Positions 9,022 through 16,946 of a stretch of 64,000 bases of DNA are shown here, one piece after another. Under the pieces are notes generated by a model. It had not been told where the DNA came from. It was given only the letters and a program-made list of their open reading frames with translations, and did not search any database. Location of the stretch: NCBI GenBank assembly GCA_050946055.1, contig JBMNUB010000006.1, positions 27,955 through 91,954 of the forward strand, read 5' to 3'. A program made the translations under genes and the position numbers. The first letter of the stretch is position 1; each line of letters begins with the position of its first letter. Source of the stretch: Fimadaptatus sp050946055. Lineage in GTDB: Bacteria > Bacillota > Clostridia > Christensenellales > Aristaeellaceae.

Positions 9022-9385
9022 TATCGATATAATTGCCGATTTTTGCCGCGAAAAGGCGGCAAAGGCGCACAACATATCGCAGCCGCACTGCCCGCCAATG
9101 CCGCCCAATGCCCTCTGCACAGCCGCACGCAAGCTAAAGCAGACCGCCTCCCCCTGCACCCTGAATCCGCGCGAAGGAGTGTGCGCTGCACCCCAATTTG
9201 CGCTCGCGAGCGCCGCATGCAGCGTGGACTGTCATATCGTTCTCTAACCGCATTGCGGCGCAAGCTGTGCCTTGGGAGATGGCTTGCCCTGCGCTTTCCG
9301 GCTTTTAACCATATTCACTTCATCATGCAAGCGCTGTCTGCATGCGCGCTGTCACAGGCATTCTCGCTTAGCGGTCTCAACGCGC
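9022..9385. other. Intergenic stretch, nothing recognised
   Basis: About 360 bases between the promoter of the GH172-type gene and the terminator of the binding-protein gene. No open frame with a ribosome binding site and no clear repeat was seen. Confidence 0.5.
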
Positions 9386-9413
9386 AAAAAGCGCTCCCCA
9401 TCGCGGGGAGCGC
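9386..9413 (-). terminator. Terminator of the sugar ABC operon
   Basis: Minus strand: a 9-bp perfect stem GCGCTCCCC / GGGGAGCGC with a 5-base loop followed by TTTTT. It stands 22 bases after the stop of the binding-protein gene and separates it from the GH172-type gene. Confidence 0.85.
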
Positions 9414-9435
9414 CTTTTAAGGCAAAGCCTAATGC

Positions 9436-11103
9436 TTATTCAGCAGCAGGCGCGGGAGTCTGCGCAGCAGCCTTGTAAGCGTTGGAGTAGATCTCAACGT
9501 AGCGATCCATGCCGAAGTTCTGCAGCTCGGACATGTAAGCATCCCAGCCGTTCTCGATGTCACGCTCGCCGATTATGAACTGCACGCAGGTCTTGCGCAC
9601 GAAGTCCTTGAGGTTGGTCTTAATCTCGTTGAACTTGTCGGAGTCTTCCTCAGCCACGAACAGGGTGGAGGGCAGACGCACGGGATCGATGTACTCGGTC
9701 AGCGGCACGGTGTCCAGGGTGATGCGCTGCTCGTAGTTCTCGGTCAGGTACACGTCATCCACCATTGGCAGCTGGGACAGACGGCGGTCAGCCAGGTCAG
9801 CCTGCGGTCCAATGCCAAAGGTGTACTCGGAGTTGGCCTTGTAAGCCTCGGGGTTGGCAGTCTCGTCGGTGGGCAGACGCACGTACTTGGCGGGGTTGCC
9901 GAACAGATCCAGAGTGCCTTCGGAAGCAACTTCCCAGCCTACGCCTTCCTTGCCCCAGCCCTTCTTGACCATGGACTCCTCGCTTAGCTGATAGTCCAGC
10001 CAGCGGAAGGCGGCCTCAGGGTACTCGCAGTTGTCGGTGATGACGCCGTGGAAGCCCTGAACCTCGCCCTCGTTGGCGTTCTGGGGCTGACGCTGGAAGC
10101 CGGAAGGACCGGCAACGGGCATCACTATCTGATAGTTCTTGTATTCCTCATAGTCCGCATTGGAAACGCCCATGCCCACATGGTCGCAGACGTAAGCGCC
10201 CACGATCTTGGGATCCTGACGGACGGTCTGAGCCATCTGGTCATCCTTCTGAGAGAAGGCGGCGGGATCTATCAGACCCTCATCGTACAGGGACTTGACA
10301 TAGCGCAGACCCTCGCGATAGGCCTCGGTAGCGGGCGCGAAAGCGACCTCACCGGCCTCGTCCAGATACAGCCAGAAGTCAGGCTTGATGTTCTGGAAGG
10401 ACCAGCCTATCAGGCAGTACTCCAGCATGGTGTTCCAGGTAGTAGCGCCGGTCAGACCGATCTCATCGGCCTCGCCGTTGCCGTTGGGGTCCTGAGTCAC
10501 GAAGGCCTTGAGCACTTCGCGCAGTTCCTCGGTGGTGGTGGGCATCTTGAGACCCAGCTTGTCCAGCCAGTCCTGACGCATGTACATCTTGGGATAGGCC
10601 GAGCAGTGGAAGCACTCAGAGAAGCGGGCCACACCGTATATCTCGCCGTTGGGCGCGGTGGAGGTCAGCTTAAAGGTGGGGTTGTACTCGTAGATCTCGT
10701 TGATCTCCTTGCCGTACTCCTCCAGGAAGGGGGTTATCGGCACGAGTATCTCTTCCTTGACGCCGAACTGCATTACGTCGGCCTGAGTGAATATCGCGGT
10801 CCAGTCGGTCAGGAACATGTCCGGATACTCGCCGGAGGCCAGCAGAAGGTTGCGCTTGGTCACGGCATCAGCGGAAGAAGAAGGTATGACGTTGATGGCG
10901 ATGTTGGTTATCTCCTCGGTCTCCTTGAGCCAACCGTTGTTGGTCCAATCCTTGTCGGAGCCGCCCTCTATCCATACGTCGAAGGTGACCTTCTCGCTGG
11001 TTATCGGGAACTCACCGGCCTTGTTCGTCGTCACTTCGGCGAACGCGGGTACGCAAGTGAGCACCATCGCCAGTGCGAGCGCCAGTGTCAGAAGCTTTTT
11101 CAT
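9436..11103 (-). CDS. Extracellular sugar-binding protein of ABC transporter (LplA-like)
   Basis: A 555-residue solute-binding protein of the large family-1/LplA type that pairs with LplB/YtcP permeases. The N-terminus is a signal peptide: M-K-K, a Leu/Ala core and a P-A-F-A cleavage site near residue 22. There is no lipobox cysteine at the cleavage site, unusual for a binding protein of a monoderm, and the mature C-terminus ends in a short Ala/Pro/Gln tail. The start at 11103 (not 11133) follows AAGGAGAAG. It is the third gene of a permease-permease-binding-protein operon. The preceding 200-base gap holds a GCGCTC/GAGCGC hairpin (11235-11273) that may protect or modulate this mRNA part. Substrate cannot be read from the sequence; context suggests oligosaccharides. 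Confidence 0.88.
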   Translation of the reverse strand: MKKLLTLALALAMVLTCVPAFAEVTTNKAGEFPITSEKVTFDVWIEGGSDKDWTNNGWLKETEEITNIAINVIPSSSADAVTKRNLLLASGEYPDMFLTDWTAIFTQADVMQFGVKEEILVPITPFLEEYGKEINEIYEYNPTFKLTSTAPNGEIYGVARFSECFHCSAYPKMYMRQDWLDKLGLKMPTTTEELREVLKAFVTQDPNGNGEADEIGLTGATTWNTMLEYCLIGWSFQNIKPDFWLYLDEAGEVAFAPATEAYREGLRYVKSLYDEGLIDPAAFSQKDDQMAQTVRQDPKIVGAYVCDHVGMGVSNADYEEYKNYQIVMPVAGPSGFQRQPQNANEGEVQGFHGVITDNCEYPEAAFRWLDYQLSEESMVKKGWGKEGVGWEVASEGTLDLFGNPAKYVRLPTDETANPEAYKANSEYTFGIGPQADLADRRLSQLPMVDDVYLTENYEQRITLDTVPLTEYIDPVRLPSTLFVAEEDSDKFNEIKTNLKDFVRKTCVQFIIGERDIENGWDAYMSELQNFGMDRYVEIYSNAYKAAAQTPAPAAE

Positions 11104-11310
11104 TTTCGCTTCTCCTTTCTTAATGTATTTCAATCGCTTGCGCGTTGAAACCGTACAGGGTCAACTTTCGCCCCCTGCCGCCAGGCTCTTATACCGCCCG
11201 GCATGCGGTGGGCGCGCCCCTCAATAGTGGCATTGCGCTCCCCTGCCCTTAAGTCAGGCCGGGGCATGAGCGCAGCGCCAGCCCTTTGCGGCCGCTTTGG
11301 CAGACTGCAA

Positions 11311-12234
11311 TCAGCCCTTTACCGCGCCGACCATTATGCCGGTCACGAAATAGCGCTGTATCAGCGGGTAGAGCAGCATTACAGGCACAGTACCTACAAC
11401 TATCGTGGAGTACTGGAGCAGATAGCGGGTCTGCTGCTTCTCCAGCTGCTTGGTAACGTCCATGGACATGCCCGCGGTGTCATCCTGTATCAGTATGTCG
11501 CGCAGAACCAGCTGCAACGGGTAGAGCGTATTGTCATTCAGGTACAGCATGGCGTTGAAGTAGCTGTTCCAGTGACCTACGGCGTAGAGCAGCACGTTGA
11601 CCGCCAGTATCGGCACGGACAGCGGTATGACCATCTTTATCAGGAACTTGAAGTCGTCGCAGCCGTCTATGTTGGCGCTCTCCAGCATCTCGTCGGGTAT
11701 TGTGGTCTGGAAGTATGTGCGCGTGATTATCAGGTTCCACACCGCAAGGGCGTTGGGCAGCACCATTGCCCAGATGGTGTCGATGAGGCCCAAACTCTTT
11801 ACCAGCAGATAAGTGGGTATCATGCCGCCGTTAAACAGCATGGTGAAGGCAAACAGCATCATAACGGCGTTGCGTATCTTGAGGTCCTTGCGGCTGAGCG
11901 GATAGGCGGCCAGCACGGTCATGATTATGTTTATGCTGGTGCCAAGGCCCGCGTATATCAGCGTGTTCTTGAAGCCCGTGGGCAGCATTTCATGCTCTAT
12001 GACCATCTTGTAGCCGCGCAGCGTGAAGTCAACCGGCCACAGGAACACCTTGGCCGAAAGCAGCGCGTCCGGCGACGAGAACGACGCCGCTACCACGAAT
12101 ATCAGCGGCACCAGTACGCACAGCGCCATCAGGAAGGTAAATGCATACACCACTACCATGGTTATGTGATCCGACGGTGCGTTGTAGAGCTTTATATGGT
12201 TGTGAGGATTGTTTGCGGTCTTTTGCTGAGCCAT
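11311..12234 (-). CDS. Carbohydrate ABC transporter permease (LplC/YtcP-like)
   Basis: A 307-residue inner-membrane permease of the carbohydrate uptake-1 family with six predicted helices. The EAA loop that contacts the ATPase is visible as E-S-A-N-I-D-G-C-D-D-F about residue 205, followed by I-P-L-S-V-P-I. The C-terminus V-G-A-V-K-G is typical of YtcP/LplC proteins. The start ATG at 12234 follows GGGAGGTGTGATCG. It lies 14 bases after the partner permease gene and is co-transcribed with it and the binding protein. No ATPase gene is present in the operon; such systems commonly share an MsmK-like ATPase encoded elsewhere. Confidence 0.92.
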   Translation of the reverse strand: MAQQKTANNPHNHIKLYNAPSDHITMVVVYAFTFLMALCVLVPLIFVVAASFSSPDALLSAKVFLWPVDFTLRGYKMVIEHEMLPTGFKNTLIYAGLGTSINIIMTVLAAYPLSRKDLKIRNAVMMLFAFTMLFNGGMIPTYLLVKSLGLIDTIWAMVLPNALAVWNLIITRTYFQTTIPDEMLESANIDGCDDFKFLIKMVIPLSVPILAVNVLLYAVGHWNSYFNAMLYLNDNTLYPLQLVLRDILIQDDTAGMSMDVTKQLEKQQTRYLLQYSTIVVGTVPVMLLYPLIQRYFVTGIMVGAVKG

Positions 12235-12248
12235 CGATCACACCTCCC

Positions 12249-13199
12249 TTAAAACAGCGAAGTCGAGCCGACCTTGGAGGCGAACAGATTCGCCAGCACG
12301 ATCAGTACAAGGTTGATTACCGAGTTGAACAGGCCGACCGCAGTGGCATAGGAATACTGGAACTGCGTCATGCCTCGCTTGTACACGAACGTGGCGATTA
12401 TCTCGGACACGTCCATGTTTATGGGATTCTGCATCAGGTAGACCTTCTCAAAGCCTATGCCCATTATGCTGCCCACGGCCAGTATCAGCTGAATGACTAT
12501 TGTAGGCAGTATCGTGGGTATGTCTATATGCCATATCCTGCGCAGGCGGCCGGCGCCGTCTATCTGAGCGGCCTCGACCAGACTGTAATCCACGCTGGAC
12601 AGCGCCGCTATGTATATGACCGCGCTGTATCCCGCCGACTGCCAAACGCCCGACCACACGTACATGTGGCGGAACAGGCCGGATATGCCCATGTAGTTTA
12701 TCTGCTCAGCGCCTATGAGCTTGGCCACGCTGTTCACAAAGCCGGTGCGCAGCGAGAAGAAGTTGTTCATTATGCCCACCAGCACGACGGTGGATATGAA
12801 GTAAGGCGCATACGTTATCATCTGTATGGTCTTGCGATAGCCCTTGGAGGAACACTCGTTTATCGCCAGTGCCAGCAGTATCGGGAACGGGAAGGATACT
12901 ACCAGACTGTACAGGCTCAGAATCAGCGTGTTCTTGAGCAGCAAGCCGAAGTTAGGCGTGGTAAAGAAGTCCACGAAGTACTGCATGCCCACCCATGGGC
13001 TGCCCCATACACCCTTCTTTATGCGGAAATCCTTGAACGCTATGGTAGCGCCTCCCATGGGTACATAAGCGAATATGATTATGTACGCAACAGGCAGCAG
13101 CAGCATCACGTAGAGCTGCCAGTTCTTGCGCGCATCATACAGAAGCGAATTGTGGTTTATCTTCTTAGGCGCGCTAGCCGAGGCTTGTGTCTTCACCAT
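12249..13199 (-). CDS. Sugar ABC transporter permease (LplB-like)
   Basis: A 316-residue permease, first gene of the transporter operon. After a short polar N-terminus it has six helices; the EAA motif reads V-E-A-A-Q-I-D-G-A-G about residue 205, and the opening M-L-L-L-P-V and A-F-K-D-F-R segments are typical of LplB/YtrB-like proteins. It should form a heterodimer with the next gene product. The ATG at 13199 follows GAAAGGAGAGGGCA. No clear promoter was found in the upstream 400 bases, which fits control by the AraC-type regulator encoded next door. The stretch 13200-13630 upstream is visibly AT-richer than its surroundings and holds no gene. Confidence 0.92.
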   Translation of the reverse strand: MVKTQASASAPKKINHNSLLYDARKNWQLYVMLLLPVAYIIIFAYVPMGGATIAFKDFRIKKGVWGSPWVGMQYFVDFFTTPNFGLLLKNTLILSLYSLVVSFPFPILLALAINECSSKGYRKTIQMITYAPYFISTVVLVGIMNNFFSLRTGFVNSVAKLIGAEQINYMGISGLFRHMYVWSGVWQSAGYSAVIYIAALSSVDYSLVEAAQIDGAGRLRRIWHIDIPTILPTIVIQLILAVGSIMGIGFEKVYLMQNPINMDVSEIIATFVYKRGMTQFQYSYATAVGLFNSVINLVLIVLANLFASKVGSTSLF

Positions 13200-13630
13200 T
13201 GCCCTCTCCTTTCGTCACGCAGTATGCGATATCGATTTCACGCTTAGCGGGGACGAGGGCGCGTGCCCCGACTTGCTAATCAACCGTCCCGAGAATGCCG
13301 TGCGCTTTTGTAATGTTTATTTTAATGCATATCGTTCCGGATTTCAAGACCTTTTTGCCATCGTTTGACCACATAATGCTTGCTGTTTGGTGCTTTTGTT
13401 GCTGTTTTGGGCGCTATATAGGGCCTAAATCCACCTTTGCGTAACCTTTTTATGCATTTTAGGCAAACCACGCCACTTTTAAGGCACGCCACGCACATTC
13501 AGTAAACATTTCCCGAATGTCATTAACACGCCGTTTAACACATTGCTTTAAACTCATCCCGATATGTTAACGGTCACATGCCCTCGCGCGCCGGGCGCAA
13601 GTGAACTCAAGGTAAAGATGAGCGTGCAAA

Positions 13631-14204
13631 AGCGCCCCTCGCATCACGTGCAAAGGGCGCTCAGCTTAAAAAGCGCCTCGCTTCCAAGCGTGTAGACGTG
13701 GGAGAAACTCCCCCGCAACTGCCGCTTATTATCAGTCTCCGCTGCAATCCCCGCTGATTTCCGGGCATGGAAGTTGCTAAGGCAGACAGCTTGTCAAAAA
13801 AGTCTTTCTGACAAGCGTGGACGGGGGTAAGCTCCCCCGCCACTGCCACCCCTACTCAGTTTCCACTGAAATCCTGTGGATTTCAGTGGAAACTGCAAGG
13901 AAGATATTTTTACTCCGGGAAATGAGATTTCCCTGCGTAAAAAATCCTGAGCGCCCACCGCACATGTCGCTGGGCGCTACCTAAGTCGGCGGGCTGCGAG
14001 GCCCACCGAGCTCTCCGGGGGTTTTTGACAGTCTGGCTGCTAAGGCAGATACTTTTGCTCCGGCAAACGGGATTTCCCTGCGCAAAAAACCAACGCGCCC
14101 ACCGCATATTCCGCCGGGCGCTATGTGAAGCCGTGGGGCTTAAGCCCGAAGCTCTTGCAGGGGCGGCAGTCTGAGCGCCCCTGCCATCACGTGCAAAGGG
14201 CGCA
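13631..14204. repeat. Composite repeat: older hairpin element split by a younger copy
   Basis: The block has nested structure. A 31-bp hairpin unit (13631-13661, core CATCACGTGCAAAGGGCGC) recurs at 14174-14204 with 3 mismatches. Between them lies an older diverged copy of the ~250-bp element, its left half at about 13662-13786 and right half at 14038-14173. A younger, better-preserved copy (13787-14037) interrupts it. The 12 bases TGCTAAGGCAGA occur on both sides of the younger copy (13775-13786 and 14038-14049), as a target-site duplication would. No open frame of substance is present. The block lies between the AraC-type gene and the ABC operon it probably controls. Confidence 0.7.
13787..14037 (+). 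repeat. Hairpin-rich TIR element, copy A (MITE-like)
   Basis: About 251 bp bounded by CAGCTTGTCAAAAA on the left and TTTTTGACAGTCTG on the right, which are imperfect inverted repeats. Inside are consecutive perfect or near-perfect hairpins: CTTGTCA/TGACAAG at the left end, a GGGGG/CCCCC stem, an 18-bp stem with a 3-base loop (13857-13895), an A/T-flanked GGGAAAT/ATTTCCC stem (13907-13943), AGCGCCCA/TGGGCGCT (13950-13978) and TCGGCGGGC/GGCCCACCGA (13986-14009). The same order recurs in copies at 22.1, 49.1 and 55.4 kb. It has no coding capacity, so any movement would need enzymes supplied in trans. Confidence 0.7.
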
Positions 14205-14269
14205 CATGCCCGCAGATGCGCCCTTCGCGCTCAATGTCGCGTCATCTGCGGGCGTGCAAATTGCCATGT

Positions 14270-16543
14270 CTATCTTGCCTCGGCCTTGAACTCGCTGGGC
14301 GTAACGCCGCAGATGCGCTTGAACGCAGCGCGGAACACCGTGACCGAGTTATACCCCACCTTGCCGGCAGTGGCATCCACCGATTCGCCCTCCGAGAGCA
14401 GTTCACAGGCATGCGATATGCGCACGCGCTCCAGGTACTCCGAATACGACTCACCCTTCTGCGCCTTGAATATGCGCGAGAAGTAGGTTTCGCTCAGGCC
14501 AAACTTCTCGGCCACATAGGCCAGACTCAACTGCTTGTCGGCATAGTTGGCGCACAGGAATTCGCACACCGGCTCTATCGAGCGGCCTCCCGACGCACCA
14601 TGGCGCTGCTTCTCTATCTGCTCAGAGGCGCGCATGCACCATGCGTAGAAGTCCTCAAGCGGCGAGGATGAGCTTATCGCGCTCTCAGGATCGACGTTTA
14701 CGGCATCCTTCTCCCCTTCCGCAGGCGTGAACTGTGCCTCGCGCTGCGCACGCGCACATGTCATGCGAAATGCCGACGTGAGCATCCTGACTGCCACGCG
14801 GTCGCTGCGCACTATGTCGCGGTTCTGCTCTATGAGCTTGTCCAGCATGGCCTTCAGCTCGCCCGGCGTGCCGGCCTTTATGGCGCGTATGACCCGCTCC
14901 TCTACCTTGACTGAGTAGTGTATGCCGATAGAGCGCAGCTCCATGCCGGCATCTATCCAATCCACCGCGCCCGGCTCGGCATCCCAGCGATTTATGCGCA
15001 GGTCGGCGCGCTGATAGCGCTGGCTCAGCGTGTGCTGTCCATCGGGCGGGCAGACTGATATTATGGGAAGCGGGCAGCCTGCCTCGTCCATGGCGGCGTT
15101 TAGCCTGAGTATCACCTCGCTCAGGCCCTCCCTGTCGCCGCCCTGATAGTAAACAAGCGCATAGCGCTCCTCATCCAGCCACGCGCCCGCCGCCTCATCC
15201 GAAGCTATGCGCGCCATATGCTCGCCCAGCACCAGCCGCGCCAGCTCCTCGGCGCTGTGGCCGTCGGGCAGCGCGCCCGTCTCGATGCGCATAAGCGCTA
15301 TCGCCGACTGCTCCTCGGGATAGCGCAGCTGGGCGCGCGCAAAGGCATCGCGCAGCATGCTTTCTGGCATATCGCCGCGCAGCCGCGAGGCCAGCAACTG
15401 GCGGCGCAGCATGCGGCTCTGCATGTTAAGGCGTGAACTGGCGCTCTGATACTCCTGCTTCATCAGGGTTATCATCTTGCGCAGATAGCCAAACTCGTCC
15501 GCCGCCACCGAAGCATCATCCGCGCCGTCGCCTACCAGCTCTATAAGCCCGCGCACCGGACGCACCGTGCGCCGCGCAAACAGCACCGCAACAACCGCTA
15601 TTAGCAGCAGTTCCACCGCTATCATCACCCACAGATTTACGCGCAGATAGCCTATGCCGCCATACACCAGTTCCGGCTCCAGCGCGGCCACGAAGCGCCA
15701 GCCCAATTGGGAGCGGCTGGACACGAGCAGCTTGCTGCCCTGCTGCGTGTCCAGCATGATATCGGATATGTCGCTGCGCATGACAATGCCCGCCGCGCCG
15801 CCGCGTATCTCATCGGTCACTTCGCCCAGTGCCGCCAGCTCATTGCCCAGCGAGTCGTATATCAGCACGCAGCCGCCATATGCGTCAAACATGCTGCTTA
15901 GCGAATCCTCCAGCTCGTTAAGCGATACGCTGACTATCAGCCTGCCCCTTTGCTGACCGGATGGCACTTGCCTCGTGAACAGTATGGCGTTCTGGTTCAC
16001 GGTATCGCTGTTTCCCGCGCCCGTGCGCATCATTGTGTCGCGCGCCGGCAGATAGCGCGCATAGCTTGCATCGCCAAGCACGCGCGCAGACCATGTGGAC
16101 ATGTCCATGTCGCCATATTGGAAGAACTTTCCATAAAACCTGTCCAGGCTCATGAACATGCGCGAAGAAGTTATTATCGTACCCGACCTTGGCGAATATA
16201 GCATTATATCCAGCAGGTCATCGTTGCTCATCTTATAATAGGAAATTGCATCGAACGCGTCGCACATTGCGCTGTATGCCGCCGCATCCTCGGTCATGGG
16301 CGCGCTGTTCACCATGCGCTTTATGGAGCGGTCAGCGGCCAGCGCCATAGTGTCCAACTCTATCTCCGAAAACATATCGTCTATCGATGTGGAAGCGCGC
16401 TCAAGCATTACTCCCGTCAAGCGTCGCGTCTGCTCCTGCGCGCTCTGCGCTGCCTGATGATAAGCGACAAGCCCCATTATAACAGGTATTGCACATATAG
16501 CAAGATATGTAGCTATTATGCGCGCAAACAGTCGATTGGTCAC
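14270..16543 (-). CDS. AraC-family transcriptional regulator with extracellular sensor domain
   Basis: A 757-residue membrane-bound regulator. Residues about 5-30 form a first helix, about 30-300 an extracellular sensor region of the Cache/YesN-associated type, a second helix lies near 310-330 followed by a R-R-T-V-R-P-V HAMP-like linker, then a cytoplasmic spacer, and the last ~100 residues are an AraC/XylS double helix-turn-helix (L-S-L-A-Y-V-A-E-K-F-G-L-S and G-Y-N-S-V-T-V-F-R-A-A-F-K). This layout is typical of regulators beside LplABC-type sugar transporters in Bacilli and Clostridia. The start is GTG at 16543 with GGAGG eight bases upstream. It most likely senses an extracellular sugar and activates the ABC operon downstream and perhaps the divergent GH95 gene. 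Confidence 0.9.
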   Translation of the reverse strand: MTNRLFARIIATYLAICAIPVIMGLVAYHQAAQSAQEQTRRLTGVMLERASTSIDDMFSEIELDTMALAADRSIKRMVNSAPMTEDAAAYSAMCDAFDAISYYKMSNDDLLDIMLYSPRSGTIITSSRMFMSLDRFYGKFFQYGDMDMSTWSARVLGDASYARYLPARDTMMRTGAGNSDTVNQNAILFTRQVPSGQQRGRLIVSVSLNELEDSLSSMFDAYGGCVLIYDSLGNELAALGEVTDEIRGGAAGIVMRSDISDIMLDTQQGSKLLVSSRSQLGWRFVAALEPELVYGGIGYLRVNLWVMIAVELLLIAVVAVLFARRTVRPVRGLIELVGDGADDASVAADEFGYLRKMITLMKQEYQSASSRLNMQSRMLRRQLLASRLRGDMPESMLRDAFARAQLRYPEEQSAIALMRIETGALPDGHSAEELARLVLGEHMARIASDEAAGAWLDEERYALVYYQGGDREGLSEVILRLNAAMDEAGCPLPIISVCPPDGQHTLSQRYQRADLRINRWDAEPGAVDWIDAGMELRSIGIHYSVKVEERVIRAIKAGTPGELKAMLDKLIEQNRDIVRSDRVAVRMLTSAFRMTCARAQREAQFTPAEGEKDAVNVDPESAISSSSPLEDFYAWCMRASEQIEKQRHGASGGRSIEPVCEFLCANYADKQLSLAYVAEKFGLSETYFSRIFKAQKGESYSEYLERVRISHACELLSEGESVDATAGKVGYNSVTVFRAAFKRICGVTPSEFKAEAR

Positions 16544-16670
16544 TTACTGCGCCTCCGTATGTTTGTTGTCATGGTATGTATTATATCATCTTCGGGCGAA
16601 AGTGTAAACCGAAACGTTGCCACTTGCCACATTTTTCACAGCATAGCCGCCATGCACGGTAAAAAGCCGC

Positions 16671-16698
16671 TTGACAAGCGCCTGCCTGCTGATATAAT
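16671..16698 (+). promoter_or_regulatory. Consensus promoter for structured leader / GH95 gene
   Basis: TTGACA (16671-16676), 16-base spacer, TATAAT (16693-16698): both hexamers match sigma-A consensus exactly. The predicted start is near 16705, about 240 bases ahead of the GH95 start codon. Confidence 0.85.
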
Positions 16699-16704
16699 CG
16701 CAGA

Positions 16705-16886
16705 CAGGGACACTTGTAAGCGGCCTGCCAGCTCCTTATGCCCCAAGCCCATGAGCGCTTTGGCAAAGGCGTGGGGATACTGCCCAAGCGGGGCGGGAAA
16801 TTCCGGCGCAAAGGCAGCGATTGCTCGCCGCTCACACCGCTTGGCGATATAAAAGGCCGGACCGGCTTGAGGCTTTACAGGTCCAA
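16705..16886 (+). ncRNA. Unidentified ~180-nt structured RNA or leader
   Basis: The RNA starting at the consensus promoter can fold into a closed three-way junction. Its first bases GGAC (16708-16711) and TGTAA (16715-16719) pair with TTACA and GTCC at 16875-16884. Inside are one hairpin built on GCCCC...GGGG (about 16739-16776) and another on CCAAGCGG (16784-16791) with CCGCTTGG (16837-16844). Because the closing helix begins at the predicted start site, the boundaries look deliberate. It does not match the TPP, SAM, B12, FMN, glycine, lysine or c-di-GMP consensus I know; 6S RNA cannot be excluded. It may be a stand-alone RNA or a regulatory leader of the glycosidase gene. Confidence 0.4.
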
Positions 16887-16946
16887 ATGCCGGGCAGTCC
16901 GATTCGCGTATACTAAGCTTTTATCAATATGAACGGAGGTAATACC

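Noticed and set aside
16788..16815. FMN-riboswitch-like string GGGGCGGGAAATTCC in the GH95 leader
   Set aside because: The other conserved RFN segments are absent and the six-helix arrangement does not fit; similarity is limited to one short GC-rich string.
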